In this document: piece after piece, positions 17,005 to 24,933 of the stretch | Layout of the letters: the number at the start of each line of letters is the position of its first letter | Numbering within the stretch: the stretch's first letter is position 1 | Assembly: GCA_019113275.1 (NCBI GenBank) | Contig: DXHS01000058.1 | Span: forward strand, 1-45,448 | Length of the DNA: 45,448 nucleotides | Direction of reading: 5' to 3' | Source: Candidatus Protoclostridium stercorigallinarum | GTDB taxonomy: Bacteria > Bacillota > Clostridia > Christensenellales > Pumilibacteraceae | The notes under the pieces: model-generated | What the model saw: only the letters and a program-made list of their open reading frames with translations | The model's database searches: none | What the model was told of the DNA's origin: nothing | Made by a program: the position numbers and the translations under genes

Positions 17005-18129
17005 ATGACCGGAAGTAAAGCAAAAACGCCGTCGGGAAGATCGACGGAGACAAAGCCCCGCGCAAAACGCGGCGAGTATATAAGGCGGTATTTTACAGCT
17101 CAGCGCATAGCGACGCTTGCCATGCTGACGGCGATAGGGTACGCATTGTCTTTTCTGGAATTCACGATATTCCCACCGGCGTCCTTTCTGAAAATGGACT
17201 TTTCCAACGTCGCGACCATGCTGGGCGGGTATATGCTCGGACCCGTGGGCGCGATAGTCATCGAGGGAGTCAAACAGGCGCTGTGCCTTATAACTTCCAC
17301 TTCGGGCGGAGTGGGACAGCTCGCCAACTTCATGGTCACGGTGTGCTTCATCATCGTGCCGTCCGTGCTGTATAAGTTCAAAAAAGGACTGCCGTGGGTG
17401 GCTGCGGGCATGGGCGTCGGCTGCGTGCTGCAGGTCGCGGCGTCGCTCGTCGCCAACCGCTACATAAATTTCCCGCTGTATATGGGAGATCAGGCGGCGG
17501 AGATGTTCTCGTCGCTGTTCCCGTTTATCATAGCGTTCAACGTGATAAAAGGCGTAGCGATAAGCGCGCTCACGCTGCTACTTTACAAGCGGCTCTCCAA
17601 AGCCATGAAATGGCTGTTCCGCGACAGGAAGAAGTCGGCAAAAGCGGGCGAAGCTGAGGATAACGACGGCAAATCGTTTGCAAAAAACGAGAAAGAAGTG
17701 TATAATGATGGTATGCAAAAGACGATCACCCGAAGCGAAGACGAGACCCGCGCATTCGCGCGCGGACTTGCCGAAAATTTTAAGGGCGGCGAGGTAGTTC
17801 TCCTTAACGGAGATCTCGGCGCGGGGAAGACGGTATTCGCCAAAGGCGTTGCCGAAGCTCTCGGCGTAAAAGAGGACGTCAAAAGCCCGACGTTCACGCT
17901 GTCCTGCGAATACGAAGGCAGGCTCCGTCTCGTGCATATCGACGCATACCGTCTGAAAAACGGCGAGGAAGCGGAAGCGTGCGGCATCGGCGAGCGTTTC
18001 GGCGACAAGTCCGCGGTATGCCTTGTCGAGTGGCCGTCTCAGATAGAAAGCATACTGCCCGCGCACGCGATCGAAGTGACGATAGAGCGCACGGGCGACA
18101 ACGAAAGAGAGATCACGGTAAAATGCTGA
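17005..18129 (+). CDS. ribU-tsaE: Riboflavin ECF transporter S component (RibU-like) in-frame with TsaE (t6A biosynthesis ATPase)
   Basis: N-term ALSFLEFTIFPPASFLKMDFSNVATMLGGYMLGPVGAIVIEGVKQAL; C-term EVVLLNGDLGAGKTVFAKGVAEALG...VKSPTFTLSCEY...HIDAYRL; single ORF without stop. Confidence 0.9.
   Translation: MTGSKAKTPSGRSTETKPRAKRGEYIRRYFTAQRIATLAMLTAIGYALSFLEFTIFPPASFLKMDFSNVATMLGGYMLGPVGAIVIEGVKQALCLITSTSGGVGQLANFMVTVCFIIVPSVLYKFKKGLPWVAAGMGVGCVLQVAASLVANRYINFPLYMGDQAAEMFSSLFPFIIAFNVIKGVAISALTLLLYKRLSKAMKWLFRDRKKSAKAGEAEDNDGKSFAKNEKEVYNDGMQKTITRSEDETRAFARGLAENFKGGEVVLLNGDLGAGKTVFAKGVAEALGVKEDVKSPTFTLSCEYEGRLRLVHIDAYRLKNGEEAEACGIGERFGDKSAVCLVEWPSQIESILPAHAIEVTIERTGDNEREITVKC
17678..17706 (+). 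promoter_or_regulatory. Promoter-like sequence at the RibU/TsaE junction
   Basis: TTGCAA-17 nt-TATAAT followed 6 nt later by in-frame ATG 17713 (Met237, MQKTITRSEDET, the natural start of a TsaE). Confidence 0.6.
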
Positions 18130-18416
18130 CGAGTAAACAACGGGCAAAACTGAAGAGCATAGCGGCGAACGAGCCCGCGATCTTTCAGATCGGCAAGGGC
18201 GCGATATCCGATAACCTTATCGAGGGGCTGGATTCGGCTCTTTCTCGCCGCGAGCTCATAAAGATAAGCGTGCTCAAAAACTGCGATTACGAGGCGGACG
18301 ATCTCATGCGTCTGCTCGAAATGAAACTGCGTGCCGAAGCGGTATGCAGGATAGGGAGCAAGATAGTACTTTACAGGTACAGCAGCAAAGAGGGAGTAAA
18401 ACACATAGAACTATGA
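18123..18416 (+). CDS. yhbY: YhbY family (CRS1-YhbY) RNA-binding protein
   Basis: LTSKQRAKLKSIAANEPAIFQIGKGAISDNLIEGLDSALSRRELIKISVLKN. Confidence 0.93.
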   Translation: MLTSKQRAKLKSIAANEPAIFQIGKGAISDNLIEGLDSALSRRELIKISVLKNCDYEADDLMRLLEMKLRAEAVCRIGSKIVLYRYSSKEGVKHIEL

Positions 18417-19066
18417 ACTATCTCGCGGTCGACACGGCTTCGGAATCTCTGAAAGTACTCGTTTGCTTTGACGGCAAATACGGGTATTTTCAATGTGACG
18501 ACTTTACCGCGGCGTCGGTAAGACTGATGCCCGAGGTGGACGCGCTGCTTAGGCGCATGGGAGCTAAGGTCTCGGACATGGATATGTTCGCCTGCGTGAC
18601 CGGTCCGGGGTCGTTCACGGGCATAAGGATAGGCATGGCGACGGTGAAGGCGCTCGCTTACGTCTGCGAAAAGCCGACGGTGGGAGTGACCGCTCTCGAG
18701 CTGCTCGCATATAACTGTAAGGGAAAAGATCCCGTCGTAGCTGTGAGCGACGCGTCCAACGGTATGCGCTACGTCGCGGTGTACGACGGCAAGATGCGCA
18801 CGCTCCTTCCGCCCAAAACTCTGTCGGCGGAAGAGCTGAAAGATTTTCTGGCGGAGATAGAAGAACCTTACGCGCTCGTAGCGGACAGCCGCACGGCGGA
18901 CGAGATAAACGCATTCTGCCCGAAGGATACGGAAAAAGCGTTCGCGGCGCTCGTGGAAGCGCACGCGGGCGAAGCGGTGAGCGGCAACGAGCTTCAGCCG
19001 CTGTATATCCGCAAACCGCAGGCGGAGCGCGATCTCGAAAAGAAAAATGATACGTCGGGCAAATAA
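18413..19066 (+). CDS. tsaB: tRNA (adenosine(37)-N6)-threonylcarbamoyltransferase complex dimerization subunit TsaB
   Basis: LAVDTASESLKVLV, VTGPGSFTGIRIGMATVKAL. Confidence 0.95.
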   Translation: MNYLAVDTASESLKVLVCFDGKYGYFQCDDFTAASVRLMPEVDALLRRMGAKVSDMDMFACVTGPGSFTGIRIGMATVKALAYVCEKPTVGVTALELLAYNCKGKDPVVAVSDASNGMRYVAVYDGKMRTLLPPKTLSAEELKDFLAEIEEPYALVADSRTADEINAFCPKDTEKAFAALVEAHAGEAVSGNELQPLYIRKPQAERDLEKKNDTSGK

Positions 19067-19472
19067 GGACGACGAACGCGCGGTAGCTCGCCTCATGCGG
19101 GAAAACGTCCGTCCCGTATGGACGGACGAACAGATACACGCGGCGTTCGTCTCGCCGCGGACGGATATATATGTTTGCGACGAGGGCGGCGTGTGCGGCT
19201 ATGTGATAGCCGAAAGAGTGCTCGACGAGGGCTGCATATCCTCGATAGCGACTGACGAAAGCAAACGCCGCCGCGGCATAGGTAGGGCGCTCGTTCGCGC
19301 CGCTCTTTCCGGAGACGCGGCTCATTGGTATCTCGAAGTGAACGAAAACAACGCGCCCGCGATAGCGCTGTACGAGTCCTGCGGCTTCGTGCTCGCAGGC
19401 AGGCGCCCGGGCTACTACGGCGATGCGTCCGCCTGTATAATGACGCGGGAGGCGGTATCGAAAGATACGTGA
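19047..19472 (+). CDS. rimI: Ribosomal protein alanine N-acetyltransferase (GNAT)
   Basis: SSIATDESKRRRGIGRALVRAAL...YLEVNENNAPAIALYESCGFVLAGRRPGYY; follows tsaB. Confidence 0.92.
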   Translation: MIRRANKDDERAVARLMRENVRPVWTDEQIHAAFVSPRTDIYVCDEGGVCGYVIAERVLDEGCISSIATDESKRRRGIGRALVRAALSGDAAHWYLEVNENNAPAIALYESCGFVLAGRRPGYYGDASACIMTREAVSKDT

Positions 19473-20200
19473 ACGGGCTCAAGGCCGAATGCGATATTAG
19501 GCTCGGGAGAGGGATCCCTCTCGTATTCCTGCACGGCTGGGGCGGCGACGCGCGCTCGTTCGGCGGCGCCATGGAGTATTTTTCGCGGCGCGGCAGGACG
19601 TGCATGACGTTTTCCTTTCCGCCCTTCGGCGGCACGGATATGCCGCCCGAGGATTGGAACCTGCGCGATTATTCCGCATTTACGCTCGCCCTGCTTGACA
19701 AATGCGCCTTCGATAAGGTAATATTTATAGGGCACAGCTTCGGCGGCAGGGTGGCGATAGATATCGCTTCGGGTGAGGATAAGGAGCGGGCGTACGCTCT
19801 CGCTCTCGTTGCCGCCGCGGGAGTAAGACCACGCCGCGGACTGAGGTACGCACTGCGCCGCATGGCTTTTAAGCGCGACAAACGCCTGGGGCGGGACGTG
19901 ACCAAATACTATTCGCCCGATTGGCTGGCATTGCCGGAGCGCATGCGCGGGGTATTCTCGCGTATCGTATCCGAAGATCTTACGGAAAGGCTGAACTATA
20001 TATCCTGCCCGACGGCGCTCTTTTGGGGAGACGGGGACAGGGAAACGCCGCCGTACATGTGCGGCATAATGGCGCGGCGCATACGCGGCGCCGAGGCGAT
20101 ACGTCTGAAAGGAGGGCATTTCGCATACGCGGAGGATCACGTTACGTTCGTGACTTCTCTTGCGGAGCTCATCGAAAAATGGACACTGCGCTTGACGTGA
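19469..20200 (+). CDS. Alpha/beta hydrolase
   Basis: IPLVFLHGWGGDARSF, IGHSFGGRVAI nucleophile elbow, GGHFAYAE; GTGA overlap with rimI. Confidence 0.88.
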   Translation: MNGLKAECDIRLGRGIPLVFLHGWGGDARSFGGAMEYFSRRGRTCMTFSFPPFGGTDMPPEDWNLRDYSAFTLALLDKCAFDKVIFIGHSFGGRVAIDIASGEDKERAYALALVAAAGVRPRRGLRYALRRMAFKRDKRLGRDVTKYYSPDWLALPERMRGVFSRIVSEDLTERLNYISCPTALFWGDGDRETPPYMCGIMARRIRGAEAIRLKGGHFAYAEDHVTFVTSLAELIEKWTLRLT

Positions 20201-21771
20201 TCTTTATATTTCTGTCGACGATACTGCTGTCTGTGGCGGGCATAAAGATGCTGCACATGTATCAGCTGTCGTCGTACCGTTTCAAGGGCGTTCTGAGCTG
20301 GCTCAAAGCGTCCCATTACGACTATATCCTGCGGTACTTCACTTATTCGCTGCTGACGGTCTGCTTCATGCTGCTGTTCAGGTATTGTTTCCCGTGGGAA
20401 TGGGAGTCGGGCGTCCATTATTTTTCATATATCGCTTATGTGGTGTTCGGCATAGCGTTCGCGGCGGTGGCTTACGCGAAGAAGTCCAAAGTCCCGCTTG
20501 CCGTCACCCCGAGGATGAGAAGGCTCATACTCACATACGTCGTGGTCTGCCTCGCGTTCAGCGTGGGCGGGTGGGCGCTTTCGCTCACGCCGATGTATGA
20601 GTGCGGTTACGCGATACTTCCCGTGCTCGTCCCGCTGATGGCGGCTATAGCGTATTTCGTAACTTATCCCTTCGAACGCATGAGCGCGCGTTCCTTTATG
20701 CGCGACGCGTCTGCCGAGATGAAAAAACTTAAAGCCGAAGGGCTCAAGGTCGTAGGTATCACGGGCAGCTACGGCAAGACCACCGCGAAGAACATACTCA
20801 CGGTCATGCTCTCGGGCAAGTGCCGCGTGTGCGCCAGCCCAAAGAGTTACAACACGCCTCTCGGTATATGCCGTACGATAAACGACGTGCTCGCACCCGA
20901 CGACGGTATATTCATCGCCGAGATGGGCGCGCGCAGGAAGGGCGACATCGCCGAGATATGTACCGTTGCGGAGCCCGATTACGCGCTCATAACGGGCGTG
21001 GGCTGTCAGCATTACGAGACGTTCGGTTCGCTGGAAAACATCGCGGATACCAAGTACGAGCTTGTCGAAGCGGTGGGCGAGAAAGGTCTGGCGGTTTTCA
21101 ACTGCGCCGACGAAGGCGCGCGTGAGCTCTCGCTGCGCAGAACGGGCAGGATGATGAAAACGGGCGACGGCGACGACTGTGACGTGCGCTACTCCTCGCT
21201 CGTGCTTTCGCCGTCTGGCACGACGTTCGACGTTACCGCGGGCGGAAAGACCGTATCGATCCGCACTCCGCTCCTCGGCAGGCATGTGCCCGCGCTGATA
21301 TGCGCATGCATCGCGATAGCCGCGGATATGGGCGTGAGCCTCGAAGAGTGCGCCAAGGCGTGCGAAAAGCTCGCACCCGTCGAGCACCGTCTGGAAGTCA
21401 TCCGCGTGGGCGGACGCACGATAATAGACGATTCGTACAATTCCAACCCCTGCGGAGCGAAGAACGCTCTCGAGGTGCTGTCCGCGTTCGACGGCGAAAA
21501 GATCGTCGTGACGCCCGGTATGGTGGAACTCGGCGGGCTGGAGAACGACGCGAATGCCGAGCTTGGCAGGAACATCGCGGGCGTGTGCGACATGGCGATA
21601 CTTGTGGGCAGCCGAGCAAAGACCATAAAAGCGGGTGCCATGGAAGCGGGCATGCCCGAAGAGCGTATCAAGACCGCAATGTCCTTGGACGCGGCGAAGA
21701 AGATACTTGCGACCCTTCCGGACGGCTGCGCGATACTGTTTGAAAATGATCTGCCCGACAATTACGCATAA
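20179..21771 (+). CDS. murF: MurF-like Mur ligase with N-terminal multi-TM domain
   Basis: GITGSYGKTTAKNILTVML, FIAEMGARRKGDIAEIC, IIDDSYNSNPCGAKNAL; about 170-residue hydrophobic N-terminus. Confidence 0.88.
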   Translation: MDTALDVIFIFLSTILLSVAGIKMLHMYQLSSYRFKGVLSWLKASHYDYILRYFTYSLLTVCFMLLFRYCFPWEWESGVHYFSYIAYVVFGIAFAAVAYAKKSKVPLAVTPRMRRLILTYVVVCLAFSVGGWALSLTPMYECGYAILPVLVPLMAAIAYFVTYPFERMSARSFMRDASAEMKKLKAEGLKVVGITGSYGKTTAKNILTVMLSGKCRVCASPKSYNTPLGICRTINDVLAPDDGIFIAEMGARRKGDIAEICTVAEPDYALITGVGCQHYETFGSLENIADTKYELVEAVGEKGLAVFNCADEGARELSLRRTGRMMKTGDGDDCDVRYSSLVLSPSGTTFDVTAGGKTVSIRTPLLGRHVPALICACIAIAADMGVSLEECAKACEKLAPVEHRLEVIRVGGRTIIDDSYNSNPCGAKNALEVLSAFDGEKIVVTPGMVELGGLENDANAELGRNIAGVCDMAILVGSRAKTIKAGAMEAGMPEERIKTAMSLDAAKKILATLPDGCAILFENDLPDNYA

Positions 21772-22504
21772 CGAGGATAAAAAGACCGTCGTGGTGACGG
21801 GCGGAGCTAAGGGGATAGGCGCGGCTGTGTCGCGCCTGTTTTCGCGGCGCGGCTGGAACGTCGTAGTATGTTACAAGTCGAGCGGTGATGCCGCGGAGGC
21901 TCTGGTGAGCGAACTCGGCGTTGAACGCACGGTCGCCGTAAAAGCGGATCTTTCCGCTTTTACGGGCGCGGCGGAAGTAAGACGCGCGGCGATCGCGCGG
22001 TTCGGCGGCGTCGACGTTCTCGTCAACAACGCGGGCAGCAGCGAATACGGCGTTCTCGCGGACATGAGCGAAGAGGATATCCGACGCACGGTAGGCGACG
22101 ATCTGCTTTCCGCGATCTTTACTGTAAAGGCGTTTTACGACGACTTCGCCTTTTCCCGCAAAGGCAGCATAGTGAACGTGTCGTCCGTGTGGGGGATATG
22201 CGGTGCGAGCATGGAGTCGGTGTACTCGGCGGCAAAAGCGGGTATCATCGCCTTTACCAAAGCGATGGCGAAGGAGCTCGCTCCGAGCGGAGTGCGCGTA
22301 AACGCCGTCGCCCCGGGCGCGATAAAAACGGACATGCTTTCGCGTTTTGCTCCCGAAGAGCTTGCGGATATAATTGCCGAAGTACCTTCGGGCAGGCTGG
22401 GCGCACCCGAGGATATAGCGAACGCCGTTTATTTCCTCGCGAGCGAACGCGCATCCTACATCACGGGGCAGACGTTCAACGTCAGCGGCGGCTATGTGAT
22501 ATAA
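21746..22504 (+). CDS. SDR family oxidoreductase (FabG-like)
   Basis: VVVTGGAKGIGAAVSRLF, VLVNNAG, YSAAKAGIIAFTKAMAKELAPSGVRVNAVAPG. Confidence 0.93.
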   Translation: MICPTITHNEDKKTVVVTGGAKGIGAAVSRLFSRRGWNVVVCYKSSGDAAEALVSELGVERTVAVKADLSAFTGAAEVRRAAIARFGGVDVLVNNAGSSEYGVLADMSEEDIRRTVGDDLLSAIFTVKAFYDDFAFSRKGSIVNVSSVWGICGASMESVYSAAKAGIIAFTKAMAKELAPSGVRVNAVAPGAIKTDMLSRFAPEELADIIAEVPSGRLGAPEDIANAVYFLASERASYITGQTFNVSGGYVI

Positions 22505-22530
22505 AAGGGTATAGAGGTATAGATATATAC

Positions 22531-22559
22531 TTGACATACGTAAACAAATAATGTATAAT
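22531..22559 (+). promoter_or_regulatory. Consensus sigma-A promoter
   Basis: TTGACA-17 nt-TATAAT. Confidence 0.8.
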
Positions 22560-22588
22560 GAATAAGTAAAAAGGAAAAGGAGGCAGTA

Positions 22589-22876
22589 ATGGCAAAGATA
22601 TACGACCCTACGGACATCAAAAATCTGCATAACAGACTGAATAAGCTGATGGGGCAGATGAAGGCGATAGACAGGATGATAGACGAAGGCATAAGCAGCG
22701 AGGACCTCATCATACAGGTCAATTCCGTAAAATCGGCTATGCACAGCTTCGGGCGCGCCGTGATGGAAAAGGAGCTCGCCGAGTCCATGAAAAAATGCGC
22801 CGAAGGCGAAGATCCCGATACGGTGTTCGCGGAGTTCCGCGCTCTTGTCGGCCGCTTCTCTGACTTGTCTAAATAA
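22589..22876 (+). CDS. CsoR/FrmR-family (DUF156) helical repressor
   Basis: LHNRLNKLMGQMKAIDRMIDEGISSEDLIIQVNSVKSAMHSFGRAVMEKELAESM matches the fold pattern. Confidence 0.85.
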   Translation: MAKIYDPTDIKNLHNRLNKLMGQMKAIDRMIDEGISSEDLIIQVNSVKSAMHSFGRAVMEKELAESMKKCAEGEDPDTVFAEFRALVGRFSDLSK

Positions 22877-22897
22877 ACGGATATATCCGAATAACGT

Positions 22898-22927
22898 AAG
22901 CGAGCTCCCACCGGGAGCTCGCTTTAT
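22898..22927. terminator. Terminator hairpin between convergent genes
   Basis: AGCGAGCTCCC-acc-GGGAGCTCGCT. Confidence 0.75.
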
Positions 22928-22942
22928 ATATGCGGATATAAA

Positions 22943-23317
22943 TTATATACTGTTCTTGTATTCAGTGCCCCAATCGAACATGGCGTCAAGGATGGGTTTC
23001 AATGTTTTGCCGAGGTCGGACAGGGAATAGACGACGCGCGGCGGGACTTCCGCGAACACTTCGCGTTCGATGAGCCCGTCGCTTTCCAGCGCCCGCAGAT
23101 TGTCCGTCAGCACTTTTTTGCTGATGCCGGGAATGGTCTTGGGAAAATCGGTGAACCGCTGCGCTCCGTTATAGATGAGATTGCGAAGGATAAGCAGTTT
23201 CCATTTATTGCCGATGAGCTGTACCGTCGTTGCCACGGGGCATTCGGGCAATTCTTCTTTTGCCAGCATAATAAGCGCTCCTTTTTTCTTTATATTATAG
23301 CAAGAGCGTCTTGACAA
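22943..23317 (-). CDS. HxlR family transcriptional regulator
   Basis: ECPVATTVQLIGNKWKLLILRNLIYNGAQRFTDFPKTIPGISKKVLTDNLRALESDGLIER. Confidence 0.95.
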   Translation of the reverse strand: MSRRSCYNIKKKGALIMLAKEELPECPVATTVQLIGNKWKLLILRNLIYNGAQRFTDFPKTIPGISKKVLTDNLRALESDGLIEREVFAEVPPRVVYSLSDLGKTLKPILDAMFDWGTEYKNSI

Positions 23318-23322
23318 GTCAA
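23294..23322 (-). promoter_or_regulatory. Promoter for hxlR-type gene
   Basis: Minus strand TTGACT-17 nt-TATAAT. Confidence 0.6.
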
Positions 23323-23340
23323 TAGTTCAAAAACGAAACC

Positions 23341-23379
23341 AAGTAACAAATCTATTATCAAATAATAGAAAGGTAACTT
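23341..23379. promoter_or_regulatory. Operator-like imperfect dyad in HxlR/oxidoreductase intergenic region
   Basis: AAGTAAC...TCTATTAT-caa-ATAATAGA...GTAACTT. Confidence 0.55.
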
Positions 23380-23462
23380 CCGAGAAAAATTTTTCCGCAT
23401 TTGTTATACTGTGCCCGTGATCGGAAAGGTCACTGAAACAAAATAATTTCGGAGGTATCATT

Positions 23463-24101
23463 ATGAAAAAAGTAGCTGTCATTTGTGCGGCAGGCAAACA
23501 GGGTAAACTGCTCGTAAACGAGGCGGTTTCCCGCGGGTATGATGTGACGGGTTTCGTGCGCGGGAACGGTAAGGTAGAAAACGCCAAGGCAAAGACGGTC
23601 GTCAAAGACCTGTTCGATCTGACGCGTGAGGACCTTATCGAGTTCGACGTCGTTATCGACGCATTCGGCGCGTGGATGCCCGAAACCCTTCCTCTCCATA
23701 AGACGTCGCTCAAACATCTTTGCGATATCCTGAGCGGAACGAAAGTCCGTCTACTCGTCGTTGGCGGCGCGGGCAGCTTGTATGCAGATACCGAACACAC
23801 CGTGCAGGTCAAAGACTTAGAGAGCTTCCCCGACGTGTTCAAGCCGCTGGCAAACAACATGGGCGAGGCTCTCGCAGAACTTCGTAAGCGTTCTGATGTG
23901 CTGTGGACGTACCTCTCGCCCGCGGGCGACTTCGTAGCGGACGGCGAACGAACGGGCGAATACCTTCTCGGCGGCGAGAACTACTTCGTCAACGATAAGG
24001 GAGAGAGCCGTATCGGCTATGCCGATTACGCCATCGCGATGATCGACGAGATAGAAAACGCAAACAACATTCAGAAGCGTTTTTCCGTCATCGGGAAGTA
24101 A
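23463..24101 (+). CDS. NAD(P)H-binding / NAD-dependent epimerase-dehydratase family protein
   Basis: KKVAVICAAGKQGKLLVNEAVSRGYDVTGFVR, VVIDAFGAW, LLVVGGAGSLY. Confidence 0.9.
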   Translation: MKKVAVICAAGKQGKLLVNEAVSRGYDVTGFVRGNGKVENAKAKTVVKDLFDLTREDLIEFDVVIDAFGAWMPETLPLHKTSLKHLCDILSGTKVRLLVVGGAGSLYADTEHTVQVKDLESFPDVFKPLANNMGEALAELRKRSDVLWTYLSPAGDFVADGERTGEYLLGGENYFVNDKGESRIGYADYAIAMIDEIENANNIQKRFSVIGK

Positions 24102-24171
24102 TACGGGCAATATACAGCGACAGGCGCGGTCGTTTCGATCGCGCTTGCGCCGTTTCGTAAAGGAGGATCGA

Positions 24172-24933
24172 ATGCAGACCACTCTCGACAGATTGATACA
24201 AATCCTCTGTGAGGAGCGCGGCGAAGCCGTCCCGTCCCTTACGGATGAACAAAAGCCGGATCTTTTTCGTGCGCTCTGCAATGTGCGCCCGCCCATGCCG
24301 GCAACGAAAGAGTTTTTGCGCTTACAGGACGAATATCTGTCGCAAAAAACAAAAGAGCGCGGCATCGTCGACGTGAACGGCTTTGTTTACCGGGACGGCA
24401 TTGCCTTATGGCGGGGCGATATCACGAGGCTGAACGCAGACGCCATAGTAAACGCCTGCAACCCCGCGCTCCTCGGTTGTTTTCATCCGCTCCATAATTG
24501 TATAGATAACGTCATCCATTCTGCGGCAGGCGTTCGGGTGCGGCTGGATTGCGATAAGCTCATGAAAGGCGGGCGGGAGCCGAACGGGCAGGTGAAAGTG
24601 ACAAAGGCGTATAATCTGCCGTCGCGCTATATTTTCCATACCGTCGGTCCCGTCGTCCGCGGCAGCGTGACCGGGCAGGACCGTCGCGATCTTGCAAACT
24701 GTTATCTGTCCTGCCTGAACGAAGCGTCCGGAATGAAACTCTCAACGATCGCTTTTTGCTGCATTTCTACGGGCGAATATCGTTACCCCAAGGACGAAGC
24801 CTGCGCTCTTGCCGTGCAGACGGTCAAACAATGGAAGTCGGAGACGGGCAGTCCGTTAAAAATCATTTTCAACGTGTTTTTGAAGGAGGATGAAGTGCTG
24901 TATGAAAGAGAACTTTTCGGACAGGATAAATAA
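24172..24933 (+). CDS. Zn-dependent macrodomain protein-ADP-ribose hydrolase
   Basis: LWRGDITRLNADAIVNACNPALLGCFHPLHNCIDNVIHSAAG (C-x4-H-x-C), YIFHTVGPVV, IAFCCISTGEYRYPKDEA. Confidence 0.92.
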   Translation: MQTTLDRLIQILCEERGEAVPSLTDEQKPDLFRALCNVRPPMPATKEFLRLQDEYLSQKTKERGIVDVNGFVYRDGIALWRGDITRLNADAIVNACNPALLGCFHPLHNCIDNVIHSAAGVRVRLDCDKLMKGGREPNGQVKVTKAYNLPSRYIFHTVGPVVRGSVTGQDRRDLANCYLSCLNEASGMKLSTIAFCCISTGEYRYPKDEACALAVQTVKQWKSETGSPLKIIFNVFLKEDEVLYERELFGQDK

